From: Leucogyrophana mollusca
Lineage: Eukaryota > Basidiomycota > Agaricomycetes > Boletales
DNA length: 64,000 nucleotides
Assembly: GCA_021014945.1 (NCBI GenBank)
Contig: MU266445.1
Location: forward strand, 1 to 64,000
Direction of reading: 5' to 3'
Below the pieces are notes generated by a model. The model did not search any database and had not been told where the DNA came from. It saw nothing but the letters and a program-made list of their open reading frames with translations. Shown piece by piece: positions 11,162 through 22,927 of this stretch. A program made the translations under genes and the position numbers. Positions within the stretch are counted from its first letter, which is position 1. The number at the start of each line of letters is the position of its first letter.

Positions 11162-11884
11162 CCGTTGTAACAATGTCAGCAGTGATACTGAATCAACACC
11201 TGAAAGGCCGGCACATCGATGCAGAACGAGTGCTTAGATGCTGAGGATCGATTTGGTCCTACAACTCACACCTTGATAGTATGTTATAACACGGGGCTCC
11301 CCAGCGGGAGGTGGTGTGCACTATGCCCGGTGCAGATCTTATCACTACTGGACTACGAGATCATTCGTTTGTTCGACAGGATCCCATAGCAAAGCTGACG
11401 AACAGGAACAAGAATCTTGTAGCTGGATCGTAGCTACCCTGGGTATATAGCTAAGTTTGCAACAGGTGGCGCATGTTGAATTTTGAAGATTGAATTCGAA
11501 TTGGCCATCGCTCAAACGCTCATGCACGTGCTGCACCGTGATGCACACAAGCTCACTTGCACAGGTTCCCATCAAATCACGGAACAGCATCATCTTATCA
11601 GGGAATGACAAGGCATTGTGCCTTGAAACTTAGTTCCGGCTATAATTATACGGCTATTTGACCCACCTTGCTCGAGCCCAAAATGCTCACCAACCACCCG
11701 CGGAAGCAACCGTCGAGCACCCGTGAAACATGAACGCATCGCGACATAGCTGGTTTTAAGCCTAACCCAAACAAGTGCGCTAATCGACTGCCTACTTCAC
11801 AGAAGCCAACCTGCAACAGTTGAAGTCGGCTCACAATACATATCATTGGCAGGCTGCCAGCGCAACGAGCACGCAGACTCTCAG
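11162..11884. other. Intergenic between divergent genes
   Basis: This lies between the 5' end of the secreted-protein relic (-) and the start of the gene at 11885 (+). An 88-codon minus-strand frame at 11345-11611 has no recognisable motif. I see nothing else. Confidence 0.45.
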
Positions 11885-12846
11885 ATGGGCTTCTTAGCCA
11901 AACTATTCCGAAGACGCCATCATCATGCAAAGGACGGCCAGAACCAACCTTACCGCCCTCGCCCGGCCTTCCTTTTCCCAACTAGCGAATATGCTGTCCC
12001 AGCCACTGTCTGGGCGACCAATATCCAGACACTCCCGCAGACCGAAATCACCGAGTGCCGCATCCGCAAAGTCATACACTGCAAATCCCGAGTCGCAGGA
12101 TCTCACGAGTTCCTGCTAGTGTATATCCGCCATCCGGCTGGCACAGACGCTATCGTGCTCGCCGATCGTGGGTCGGACGTTAGAGCTGACAGTCACGCCG
12201 AGACCTCGTCGGTGCTGTCGGAGGACACGCTGGCCCCTACCGCTCAGCATGCCATATTTACGTCTCGAGCGGCCGAACGAGATAGGGTCGCGGTCGCGGT
12301 ATCGCATGACGGGACGACAGGATGTTTGACTCGGGAGTACGGCGCAAACAAGGAGAAGGACATCGATGAGCTGCACACGCTCACGTTCCCTAAACCGTCC
12401 AAAGCGCCCTCCGTCGCGCACTTTGCTGCTTTACTCAGCACGGCGAGCCGCCATGCTCTCACGGGATGTTCACCGTCACAGGAAAGTGCGTGGTTTGCGT
12501 ATACAGCGCTAGAGGTGCTGCAGGACATATTCGGTGGGCAGGCAAAGGCGAAGAAAGGATGGGTAAGGGTGCCGTATGGCGGGGTGCGCGTCGGAGAGGG
12601 GGATATGGTCGCTGCTGTTGTGAGGGAGTACACGAGGATTTGGGAGGAATTCTCGAGGCGGCGAGTCAAGGTATGTTCGGCAGCTTGGATTGGAGCCCAC
12701 ACTCATGATCCGGAATCTGTATGGTACGCGTGGTTTAGGAGACTCCGAACCCGACTCGTGCGGGGAACTTGAAGGAGGCGAAGAAGGTAAAGAAGAAGGA
12801 AGAGTGCGACTCGTTTGCGGACATGTTGCGGACAATGGGCAGCTAA
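11885..12846 (+). CDS. Agaricomycete-specific conserved hypothetical protein
   Basis: I recognise this as a lineage-restricted fungal family without assigned function, often multicopy in Agaricomycetes. Start MGFLAKLFRRRHHH (basic N-terminus) at 11885. Conserved blocks are TVWATNIQTLPQTEITECRI, RKVIHCKSRVAGSHEFLLVY, AIVLADRG, LHTLTF near residue 170, SVAHFAALLSTASRHA, and AWFAYTALEVLQDIFGG near residue 215. A 70-nt intron (about 12671-12739) replaces a spurious read-through and gives a Lys-rich tail ending MLRTMGS at 12846. No signal peptide or membrane helix is present. The Cys/Trp-containing helix (ESAWFAYT) resembles the QCYWYA segment usual for the family. Intact frame, about 295 residues. 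Confidence 0.75.
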
Positions 12847-12957
12847 GGGACGGGTGGTTCACATTTCTGGCACCGACTGTTCATTGTTTTCCTTACTTTC
12901 GTGCTTTCCTTGGACCCTTGTTGTCTTTGTTTATATGTTGTCGTGTAGCTACATAAC

Positions 12958-13500
12958 CTACCCTTTTACACAGTGAAGTACTCGAAGGAGTATCCATGAC
13001 CTGCGACGATTTTGCGACATGCATGGCACAATAGTGGTTCGGAGGTGGCCTTGCTGTCTCGCATCACACCTATCAGTTCCACTGGTGTAATGTATATTGA
13101 ATGACTTTATATCTTCCCAGCGCTTGGAGTCTTTCAACTTGCGAAAATCGCATACCAGGAGGTCTTTGGTATCAATCTTCGACTCACTGAAGAAGAGCAG
13201 ATGAGTGTGGGTCAACGACAAAGATAGGTCCACTTTGGAAGGGGGTCCTAGCACACAGAAACAGGCTTTCCGGAGCGGTTATTGTCCGTGCGTTGTGATT
13301 ATTTAGTGCGCAATAAGCCAATAATGAATGGGCGTTCTTACCATCACAAAGACTAACCGATCATTCAAATTGGATGCCGTGTACTTAGGAGTGAGGATCA
13401 GAGCATCAAGACAATGTGCTTGCTATCAACTGCATAACACCCGTCTTCGACGACCTTCTCGTACGCCCTCAAGCCGTAGGCGTAGGGCGTCCAAATAGGG
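12958..13500 (-). pseudogene. Diverged or decayed small secreted protein paralogue, copy C
   Basis: The 3' exon carries FRKLKDSKRWEDIKSFNI, matching LRKMKDSKRWEGITSFYV in the intact gene at 46898, and is preceded by a consensus acceptor (cttcttcag). Upstream lies a GKPVS block matching GKPL. Further upstream, AYEKVVEDGCYAVDSKHI and DALILTPKYTASNL correspond to AYEMFYSNHSDPGCFKINSK and SLALTLDPSANL. A one-base shift separates the last two blocks, and I found no signal peptide or start codon. It is more divergent than copy A. A functional paralogue with a misread base is possible, but a pseudogene is more likely. Confidence 0.55.
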
Positions 13501-13998
13501 TCAGAAAGCACGGTCCGTATTCAACCTCACTCACGTACTCACCAGTTCCCCATAAGCGAAGCATACAGAAGGAAAACAAATGTTCCTTCCAGATGATACC
13601 TCAGCCTAACCTTGCGGTCGCACTGCCAAGAACCATGCCCACAGAAGACGAAGTCAGGACATCCCCGCGCTGCCGCCGGGTGGCACGGATCCAAGATATC
13701 CACCCGAGCTCTCTTTTCCTATTCAAAGGATTCACCGATCTGTTGCCAGATGTGAGAGGTGTGGTGTGGGCCCACATCCTGTTGATCGCGTTGTTTTTAG
13801 TCTGCTGCTAGCTATTGTATTGTTATAATTACCAGGCGTTGACGAATTGATACGAATTGGGCTGCTGGTGCCAGGGTCTCAGTAGCACCATATACCGCGA
13901 CCGAGTGCATGAGCCATGGCGAGACGGTGGCAGTCGCGTTCAGAGCGGGTGGCGCACGTCACAAACGCGTTCTGCAACCCTTGACTTCAACCACAACC
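13501..13998. other. Intergenic
   Basis: A 131-codon plus-strand frame covers 13416-13811 but is antisense to the 5' part of copy C and shows no family resemblance. No gene is called. Confidence 0.45.
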
Positions 13999-14008
13999 TT
14001 TATATATC
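13999..14008 (+). promoter_or_regulatory. TATA-like box, Pom34-like gene
   Basis: tttatatatc lies 25-34 nt before the ATG at 14033. It is supported by position and motif only. Confidence 0.35.
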
Positions 14009-14032
14009 GACTACAACCTCTATACATTGATC

Positions 14033-14864
14033 ATGGCTGCAAAATCTGTACTACCCGGCTCTCCTGCATTTCTATCTCAGTCGAAAAACATGCTCATAGA
14101 TCTTGGCAAGCCTCACAAAAACGAAGCAGTCGTTCGCATGCGAAATAACACTGCAGGCCTCGGTGTTCTGTTTCTTCTAACAAATTTATTGCCGATTCCA
14201 TCCGTTTGGACTTCTTTAAACGTCGTTCTATCTGAGAGATCTAGTTCGACTACGTGGGGTTTACTTCTGTCTGCGTCAGGTGCGTCTTGTGTTTCAATTC
14301 ACGCAAGTCCAATATTCAAACGTGCCACAGAATTAGCACTCTTCGGACTTTTCGCACTGAATATCTTGCAGGCAGCGTTCGCGCTGAAATACCCACGCAA
14401 GCCATTACCACCAATGTCGTCGCCAGCGAAAGCGCTGCACATGTCGCCTCCAAATCAGTCGAGCCGACGTAGACTTTTGTCGCCTAACGTAGGTCAAATT
14501 TGAGGCGCCGATGAATGCAGGATATTCATGAGTTTATAGACAAGCCCTCAGTCGCAGAGGTCTTTCTCTTCTTCATACATCGCATCCCCGACTTCTACTC
14601 CGTCGCGAACTCTGCAGTATTCCCTGCCAACAACACCCTCTCCATTCAATGCTTCCATCAACTCGTCAACATTATCCATGCCCCCCACGCCATCCCCGTC
14701 AATATCCTCTCCCCTCGCGGCATATAGAGGCAGACACTCGATGTCAACTGGTCGTACGTACACCAACTCAAGTCCTCATTACTGTTCTCACGTTGGCATG
14801 GATAGATGCATTCAACGGCTCTCTTCTGAGCCGACTAGCTCCTGATTCTGACGAAGATGACTAA
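14033..14864 (+). CDS. Pom34-like nuclear pore membrane protein (NPCC family)
   Basis: Candidate transmembrane nucleoporin. Exon 1 (MAAKSVLPGSPAFL...) has two hydrophobic segments, GLGVLFLLTNLLPIPSVW and ALFGLFALNILQAAFAL, separated by about 45 residues, the two-helix layout of Pom34. It is followed by YPRKPLPPMSSPAKALHM, a proline-rich motif region typical of the family. An intron starting gtaggtcaaa (about 14489-14519) changes frame into a Ser/Thr/Pro-rich region with FSSSYIASPTSTPSRTLQYS, a Nup-binding-like low-complexity stretch. A second intron (about 14754-14805) leads to AFNGSLLSRLAPDSDEDD and the TAA. Spliced length about 255 residues. Family assignment is from memory of fungal NPCC proteins and layout; confident it is coding, moderately confident of identity. 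Confidence 0.65.
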
Positions 14865-14945
14865 CCCCTTATGGTTTCCGTTTTCCTCTGATTTAATCTG
14901 GTTGTTTGGTATACATGTTTAATAAAAGGATAACCCGTACGCATT

Positions 14946-15969
14946 CTATTCACCCTTGGGGCCTTTTCGAAGAATGGTGTGGTCCCATGCGACTAGTTTG
15001 CCTCTGGTGACGAAGGGGGCGTGCTCTTTCAACTTCACAATATCTCTCTCTTTGTTCCAGGTGACCCTGAGATTTGCCCCGCGCGGACTAACTTGTCTTA
15101 CGGCTAGCTCTTCTCCGACCTTCCCAAGTTTCGTAGACCAATATGGCACGAAAAGCGTATGGATACTTCCGCAGACCTTATCCTCCGTCACTCCGTGCAC
15201 GAATATCCTCGATACAAAAACCCAGCCCTTGCCAGGCGTTGCCTGGGTGAGGATGTTTATCGTAGAGGAAGCTCTTACAATTTGGAACGAGTTTGGTTCT
15301 GGCCCAGCAAGTGGGAAATACGAACAGCACCAACCAGAGCGGGTATGTCGATTTTCAATCCGTCATTGTTCCCCCTCTCGTTTAACACGAGATGATGTAG
15401 TCTGGGAGCGGGTCGCTTCCGCACCCGACGTGGTCGAGACCTAAATCCGACGAGTCTTTCCCAATGGCCTTCGCCACCGCGTTCCTCGCTCGCTCTTTAC
15501 CCCCAGGCGATACCTCTTGCACCAAGTTGGCAGGTAACTCGATTTCGTGCCACTCCCCATCCGCCTTCCCTTCTACACCAGTTAATATGCGCGCAGCGAC
15601 GATGGTGCCGTTTTGCGTGCGGAATCTCACCTCACCTCCTGTGGGGTCCTGTTCCAGCGCAGATCGCTTTCGCCGCGGCGAACATCCCGTGCCCGCATAA
15701 AACCGGCTCGCGCTCGTTCGCATAGAACTGTACTTCAAAGATTCTCTCATCCGCGTTCGGCGATGGGGGTGAGATGAATGTGGTGATGGGTTGGTTGAAA
15801 TCCTTGGTCACTTTCTTGAGAAAGTCTCCGTTGAACTCGTACCCGGTAGGGATTACGATGACTGTTGCTGGTTTTCCGCCGAAGACCTCTTAGGAGAAGG
15901 CGTAACCGTTACAAAGGGTGAACTTCAGAGTGACACAGACGAGACGGGCTAGGCTAGAAAACTGGTCAT
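14946..15969 (-). pseudogene. PhzF-family isomerase-like gene, disrupted
   Basis: PhzF-like proteins are two-domain, diaminopimelate-epimerase-fold enzymes. Seen on the minus strand: VFGGKPATVIVIPTGYEF (the usual GNPAAV region), VLCGHGMFAAAKAI (the CGHA motif), EVRFRTQNGTIVAA, LGLDHVGCGSDPLPDYI, then VTEDKVCGSIHTLFVPYW (the second-domain CGSAH motif) and LAVRQVSPRGANLRV. Lesions: TAA at 15890-15892 between the N-terminal strand (KFTLCNGYAFS) and VFGGKP, and a one-base shift near 15645-15670. The only upstream ATG (15969) runs into TAG after six codons. An intron near 15395 is needed to pass the stop after PDYIISC. The family identity is good. That the gene is non-functional is inferred from several independent breaks. 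Confidence 0.7.
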
Positions 15970-16294
15970 TCTATCTGTCCAGCTTATATGGGGCAGCTCT
16001 GAGTCGACATGGCGCGCTCAGCGTAGCTTTGGTAGTAGACTGACAAAGCGTTCGGACATGTAGCCCGACTTGACAGGACTTGACTCGATCACAAGTACGA
16101 ACGAACTTTTCTCGCCAGGTGTTTGATGTCCGCGCTTATCCTCGCCGATGTGCAGGTGGATTGGGAAGTGTTTTCAAGGTCGGCAGAAGGTTTTCTGATA
16201 GCTTATATGCAAGACATCGGTACACCCGGATTCAACGCCCCGTGGTATATACGGCGACATGAGGTAGAGTGGCAATTATATAGCGTCTTTCATA
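15970..16294. other. Intergenic
   Basis: This lies upstream of the PhzF-like gene and downstream of the DUF6535 gene, both on the minus strand. A TATA-like ttatat near 15984 sits about 15 nt before the weak ATG of the PhzF relic. Plus-strand frames here have no motif. Confidence 0.4.
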
Positions 16295-19200
16295 TCAATG
16301 AACTTCCGAGCCACTATTATCGCAGGCCTTCAACCACTTCACCAGATCTTCTATCTCGGGGACCATTGGGCTGTGGGGTCTGCACTCACGAAGCTGCTCT
16401 AATACAGGCTGGATATTGCGAACGGGAACTAGAGGTTCGTTGTTGATCCCTGAATATCTGCGCGTGAGCGCTATGAGAGCTGGCAAGGTTTCTTCCAATT
16501 CTTCTTCGATTACGGTTTGCCACCCGCCGGTGTGCGATACGAATGTGAGATGGTCCCAAGCGTCAGCGAATTGGCAAGCTCTCATTTTGGGGTTGAAATC
16601 ATCGAGAAAGTGGTGTTCTGCATCATGTGATTCACAGGACCACACCATCGCGACAAGGTAGAGGAATAGCGTTGGTGCGCTTCCATGCTGGACCATGTCG
16701 AGGCATCTCTGAAGATGGCCTTTAGAGCGTAGGAGCTCGTCCCAAGTTCCATTTTCGTTCTGAGCAAAGGTGTACAAAATGTGGAGGTATCGGAGATCGC
16801 GCTCATAGTAAGTGAACCTGTCGGGAGAATAGTCGGTTTCGGTTTGGTTGGCAGGGTGGATGTCGGTCAAAACGGCGGACAGAAGGGCTTCGGCGAATTT
16901 GGGTAATAGGGGTCCCATAGCGTCGTCCGGTGATCCTAAAGCTATTCTGATTTCCCAAGCCGTGTGCAGAGCGGCATGGCGAACTTGAGTAGACCTGTCT
17001 GGTTGCATCGCGAAGATGATAGCCCCAACGAATTTAGGTGACCTCGCCCACAGGGCGATAGGACGTGCTTGGGAGAGCATGAAAAAAGTATCGGCCACCG
17101 CTATTTCGTCTTGTGCTTCGTAGTGATAGTCGAGGAAGTCGATGGCCCACACAAAATCATCTATGGCCAGGCGATCACAGTGACCACCGTAGGTTGGGTA
17201 CCAACCGCCCCGACTGTGATCACGAGCGGAAGCCACAGCACTGAAATGCAGAGCTGCTCGAGCATTGCTCCACAATTCCCGCCGTTTCTCCTCGGCCAAT
17301 CTGTCTGTGATTGGACCTAGCGCCTTTGCCTTCTGTGCCAACGATATGCACATCTGCAAACTCCATCCCACCGCCTCGCAGCAGCATTGCCTGGTTTCAC
17401 ACGAACCGAGATTCGGATGTATCTTTTTGTCTTTCCATAGAAGTGCGAGTGGTTCAAAGAGGTACCGCACTGGGTGGCAGTACTCGTCCTGATCGACTCC
17501 TCGAACAGTTGGTAGGTGCTGCAGGAGCAATCCCAGGAGCGACTCTGTCACCGAACTAGAAATAATAGATTGATTGAGCGGCGTAGTCTTTGGAGTCAAT
17601 CTGAAATAGACCTTTTGTTGACCTTCACAAATACTTCCCGATCTATCGGTACGCCAACCAAGATGGCTGCAGACAGCAAACAGTCGGCGAGAATGCTTGG
17701 AGAGGGCAAATTCGTAAATGATAGCTGTTTAGCGATTTGTTTCGCAGCCTCTGATTTTATATTATCTGGACACCGTGGAGTGGAGAGCAGGTGTGGAAGT
17801 AGATGAAACCACCACCCGCCCTGCAAGCCACTCGGTGACACCCTGGGTGTTCCGGCGTATGAACGCCAATCACCCATAATGAGTCGCTGGATGAAGAATA
17901 CCTGCGATACGCACTTGCACTCTTCGTTCTCGGACCGCAGGACGGCAAACATTTCATGTAGCTGGGAGCTGGTCAATCTGTGAAATGGATCGCCAGCCTC
18001 CCACCGTTCAGTCGAAGACTTCTCGCAGTCTAGGTATACCAATGCTATGCCACAAGCCAGGGCGCGCTCTCGACCAGAGGGTGCAAGCTGCCATGTTTTG
18101 AGGTCGTTATTATACACAAAACACCCTTCGAAGATGTTTCGCAGCTGTGCAACTGCAGCCGACAAGTTGAGCTCAGCCGGCCACTCTACTTCAGGTACGT
18201 TCCTGGCTGCCACGGTGATGACGTCTGGGTCGGTAGATGTCTCGAGAAGCCATTTCACTGAAGGTGCGTCCTGCACAGACCGATGCGGCGGGATATCGAG
18301 TTTCAGCGGGCTGCCTGGGGGTGGACTCGACACTAATCCTGACAGCCTGAGGGATTCCGGGTCCGTGGAAACCCGTACCCGTCCACGAGATACTTTTCTC
18401 CAGCGGTCGTCGAGCCAGTTACTGACCCGATGATACATTTTGGAGATCCCTACGCGGTGTGGCTCTTGTCGTGCATCGAGCCAAGCAACGAGAATATTTT
18501 GCCTCAATTGTGTGCGGCGCATGGTTTTTGCTGTCGCTGTGAGAGCGGTCTTTCCAATGTGATGCGCAAAACACCAAAGAACCGGTAGCGCGATGGACAA
18601 AGGAGTCTGGAAGGGGCAATTCGGCGAGATCACTGCGGTAGCCGTGATTGAGACATAGAACAACACGCCAAGTGAGGTGGTGCTGATGACAACGGCACCG
18701 ATGGTGGGCTGTCGAGTCCAGACATACGCAGAGAGGGCGACGCTGAACAAAAGCAGCGAGATCTGCAGCAACACTGGAAGCGCTTCAAGCACAATGTGGA
18801 AGTGCCACGTTTTCAATCCATCGAGCTTCTTCTGCCTACGTCTGCCACGTTCGTCGTTCATCCCCAGCCCCTTCTGACGATACTGGCCAAGCCACTGCTT
18901 GCCCAACACTGCGCCCAAGGCTGCGAGCAGGCTCGCAGACAGGCTCGCGTAGATGAGCGACTGGACCCAGGTCATCGTCGGGCCCGGACCATTCCAAGCA
19001 GGAGGCTCAAGGTTCTGACCAGCGAAAGTGCTATTGTTGAGCGCATGAACCACTTGCATCAGAAGGGCGTTTGTGGTGTCCGTTGGGTCGGCACTGAGGC
19101 TGGACTGCATGGCAGTGAGGAACGCGGTGCTCACGGCAGAGAAGAGACCAGCCTGAGAGGAGATGGTTAGGAATCCCACTTGCAGGGGTCGTGCACGCAG

Positions 19201-19704
19201 TTACTCACGAAAATGAGGACGATGTCCATGTCGTCCTTGTATTTGTCAAAAAACTCGCTGTCGTACTCTTCCGCATGACGTTTGTACGTAGCCCAGAAAC
19301 GGGACATGTCATCGGTGCCGCTCTCCTGTGCGATCGTCGAGTCTTTCAGAGTTTGGTGTATTTTTTTCAACAGCTCCACTGATCTATAAGTAATGCAATG
19401 ATGAGACAGATAGAGGACGAAAAGGAGCCATCTCGTACTCGGTCAAAATATCTGTACCAGTTGATGTTGGTGGGTCATTGTCCCTGGTAAAATCCGGGAC
19501 CACTGGCCTTGGGGAGGCTTCGCCATTGGTCCGACCGGCGTCAATTGCCTTCGGGGAAAAATTATCTCTCGCATGACGATTGTTGCTTGAGCTCTGAGCA
19601 CCTAGGCCAACCAGCCTCGCCGAGGCATCGTCGTTAGTATTCCCGAAGACAGGTTCTGAAGAGTTTTCAGATGTTTTTAAACCTTCCGATGGTGATGTCG
19701 ACAT
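16295..19704 (-). CDS. DUF6535-domain membrane protein
   Basis: Agaricomycete-specific family of unknown function. Start MSTSPSEG at 19704. A Ser/Thr/Asn-rich acidic N-terminus ends ILTE and is spliced (intron about 19387-19439) to a helical segment with DDMSRFWATYKRHAEEYD. The hallmark DUF6535 block follows another short intron: ISSQAGLFSAVSTAFLT, SSLSADPTDTTNALLMQVV, AASLLAALGAVLGKQWLGQY-type helix, then GLKTWHFHIVLEALPVLLQI and two more hydrophobic segments to about residue 370. A large soluble C-terminal region follows. A 57-nt intron at about 17545-17601 joins it to SSVTESLLGLLLQHLPTV and the rest, ending DNSGSEVH. Total about 1,050 residues with three introns, open throughout. It probably sits in a cytoplasmic membrane; partners unknown. 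Confidence 0.85.
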
Positions 19705-21491
19705 GGGGATGTGTGGCTGGTCGGATGGTGCAGGGAAACTGAGACGAGAATACGGGTGGTATGTTGGCCGCTAGAGAGACGGACGTGGTCTTCGCATGAG
19801 GAGCTTGATATTACTGTACTGACAGGATCTATTTCTAGGTCAGAGTTCCGCATCCTCGCTGGAGTGGTAAGCCGGCCACCCACCATGTTCTCATGCATGA
19901 TGAGGATTTGCACATGCTACCTCCTCCGAGCGCCGATTCATCAATCCTCGATGTAAATTAACCATACATTTGGAAAACATTGATATTGCTGGGCTAATCG
20001 TCCCCCAGCTGTCACATCTCCTGGATGCACCAAAGGGCCAATCACTCGATCCATTGGGTGATTCGATTCTCGACGTGGGCCCATCATCTGTCCGCTCCTT
20101 GTCGGATGCACCAAACGACTTCTCTCCAACTACCCACGACCATACCTACCAGGCATACCAAAGGGGGGACTATCACCACCCCACGGCGCGGGCCAGAACC
20201 AGCCAAGGCGTCACGCGTCAGGGACCAGTCCATCACCCAGTGAGACCCAGTGTTGTTCGAGTCGGATGAGCTGACAGAACGCTCGAGGCCGCACCGAGAC
20301 CCAAGGCCAACAGCCGTCAGCAGGCCGTGAAAGCGTACCTGTTACTGTAAATTTAAGGATGATGTATCACAGGTAGTCGTGAACAAATAATACTTTGTCT
20401 TGATGCGTTATTTCCGCTCCCTCAGACACGATCTGATGCATCATTCCAATTTCTATGGATACGGTCCCCCTACCATATACGGATGCCCTCTGATGCTTTC
20501 CATGCATCTACAAGAAGCCTTTCACACTTCCCCAAGACCAGAGACTCAAGATGTGCACTGAACTTGTAGTCGCTGGCATTGAGACATGAGCCCGTGTCTA
20601 TGTCCTAGTATCTAGTCAGAAATGTACCGGTTATGTCCAATAGAAAATAGGTAACAAGAAATAATGCCCGGAGCGGAGAATGAATAAATTTTGAACGGCA
20701 ATAGACGGCAACTTGGCAAATAGCCGAAGATTAGCACAAACGAAGTACCATAGAGTGCCGTTGCCCAAAAGGTCAACCTAATTCTTCTCGACTTACTGAC
20801 GCATGTGGAGAGTCGTGGAGTTGACAGCATGAGGACTCGATCAACGGATGCTGAATAAACCTGGTCGGGGGGGATCGTTACATGTTTGTAAAAGCTTCAA
20901 TTCTTGTCAGTTAGGGCTGGGGATCGGCGGTGCAAATGGCCAACGGCTAGAAGATCAATCTTCCTACTGGTCTAGGTGAGTGGTTATAGTCGGAAGAAAG
21001 ACTGACAAAATTGACTAGGACTGGTCCATCTGTGAATATCTTGTCAGCCTCCACAAAGTCGATATACTGTCAGGGGAACGCTTTCATGCATGAGAATTTT
21101 GTGATGACACGCTCCTTGGCCCTTTCTTCTGAGTTCTCATATTATCATGATTATTTGACCAGACTAACTCCCTATCCCTGCCGTAGAAACGCAGCCCGGA
21201 GGCTGCGGAGGCCCTAGACTCCCCAGCAGCTGGTGGATCCACCGGCCAAAGATCAACAAGGTCTGTGGTATGTACGTAAGCGATAACGTCGACAAATTGT
21301 GAAGCCTTCCGCAGTTTGGAGCCGGAATCAACGTCATGATTCAACATGATACGTCCCTACGACCCTTGGGTAGCTCCGATGGTCGCCTACGAACTGGGAC
21401 GCGAAAAACTCCTCCGCCTCTCGGTCGGGGCATGGCTCCAGACGCTCCATCATCCCAACTTGACTTCCACCCTTGCGTACCTTGCAAGGCC
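19705..21491. other. Long gene-free interval
   Basis: This is about 1.8 kb without a supported gene. The largest open frames (19970-20269 +, 20612-20830 -) lack motifs. The latter has a hydrophobic run but no start context or homology that I recognise. The region is upstream of both the DUF6535 (-) and DUF6533 (+) genes and so includes both promoters. Confidence 0.5.
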
Positions 21492-21499
21492 GTATATAA
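21492..21499 (+). promoter_or_regulatory. TATA box, DUF6533 gene 2
   Basis: gtatataa lies about 120 nt upstream of the ATG at 21620. It is a good match to the TATA consensus, with position compatible with a 90-nt leader. Confidence 0.45.
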
Positions 21500-21619
21500 C
21501 CGGACGACGATCCCTTCAAAATATTCACCCTAGATCACCCTTGTTTCTACCACACCCCTTTGCACCACGGCTTAGCGGGATTCTGTCTCAACGCTTGTCT
21601 GCTCGCGAGTGGTGGCAGG

Positions 21620-22927
21620 ATGGAGCCGGCGCTGACATTAGAGGACTATTGGGTTTCACGCGTCACTGGTTTCAATACGTGTAAGTCCATATCATTCCTG
21701 CCAACTTGAACAACTCTCGACGCTTACTGTTTTCAGGTGCATCTTTAGCGGTGTTGATTTGGGACTGGTTGGTCAACATAGACGAGGAGGTGGTACTTGT
21801 GTGGTCGTTCGTATTTTTTTGTCTTATCCTGAGGGGTTATGTGAAATGCTTAGGTGTCCTTCATATCTCGACTATACAGGGTGCCAAACACTGCACCCAT
21901 CAAATGGGTTTACTTTTTCTTACGATACGGGGGAATAGTCCTGCAAATGTAAGTGGACTATGTCCTCCTGTGGGAACCCTCTGATCGCCTGTTGTCCGTG
22001 GTACGCACAGCGCCAATATACGGTTTGTGGCACGAATGGAAACCTATGTGCCCATTCCGAGCAAGTATTGCAGACTTTGGATTGCGTATCAGGCAATTAC
22101 AGCTCAGGTCATGATGATGCTAGTAGAAGGGCTGTTCATGTTACGAGGTGCGAACTACCCCTAGCTGGCACCAGTGACTGCTGATCTTGTGACCCTGTAT
22201 TTTTATTTTCAGCCTACGCCATGTGGAAGCGTAGTCGAAAAGTCGCCGTGATGCTTTTTTTGCTTGCGGTGCTCGAAGTTAGTTGTATGGTCGTCGGAGC
22301 CAACGTTGTTTTACCTGATCAGGACATATTCAACGACCTTTGTCTGTTCATAAAACCTCCCCTCGGTGCTGTTATCTTTAGGCAAGTCGCTTGTACTCGT
22401 GCTCCCGCTCACGTTGACTCTTGCTGCAGCATCGCGGCTTTACTGGCGCAAATCGTGACGATGCTTCTTACCCTCATCAGATACAACACTGCGCGCCTCT
22501 CTGGGTGGGCAAGAAGCCCTTTGGTCACATTGGTGGTACGAGAAGGCGGCATATCATTCTTGACCATTTCCGGTACGTGCAGTCTGACTTCAGAAGATGG
22601 AAGGCTCATTTTTTCAGCTCTTTTGATGGTGGGAGTTATCTATACCTTTATTGACAGCAAATATGGCGATATAATGTTCTAGTACGTGGGACTCTTTAAT
22701 GCTGGTACGCTGGTCTGACGTTCTCGCTCGTGAAGTTGGGTCTTGTCTTTACTCTCAGCTTCCGTGGGTCGCCTTTTATTCCTTATCTCTCCCTGCGCAC
22801 TCACGTCTTCACGCAGGGCTGCAGAAGTATCGTAAATATGCGACGTCTATCTGCGACAAGGGGCCAGTCGGCCGAAGATAGTCACCTCACCACTGAAATT
22901 TGGATCGAGGCTGACTATACCACCTAG
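21620..22927 (+). CDS. DUF6533 multi-pass membrane protein (copy 2)
   Basis: Start MEPALTLEDYWVSRVTGFNT at 21620. The first intron leads into ASLAVLIWDWLVNIDEEVVL, the diagnostic DUF6533 helix (aromatic-Asp-x-Leu, then Asp-Glu-Glu before VW). Further exons give APIKWVYFFLRYGGIVLQ, ETYVPIPSKYCRLWIAYQA, VMMMLVEGLFMLR, a signal-like helix VAVMLFLLAVLEVSCMVVGA, LLAQIVTMLLTLIRYNTARL and SPLVTLVVREGGISFLTIS. The final exon contains CRSIVNMRRLSA and the family-typical HLTTEIWIE, then a stop at 22927. Six or seven short introns; the frame is open across all that I could place. The protein is not close to copy 1 in sequence, so the two are separate family members rather than a recent tandem copy. Confidence 0.75.

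Noticed and set aside
12244..12702. 152-codon minus-strand frame opposite the hypothetical gene at 11885
   Set aside because: The plus strand carries a conserved family with a C-terminal intron; the minus frame is a mirror of its codon bias.
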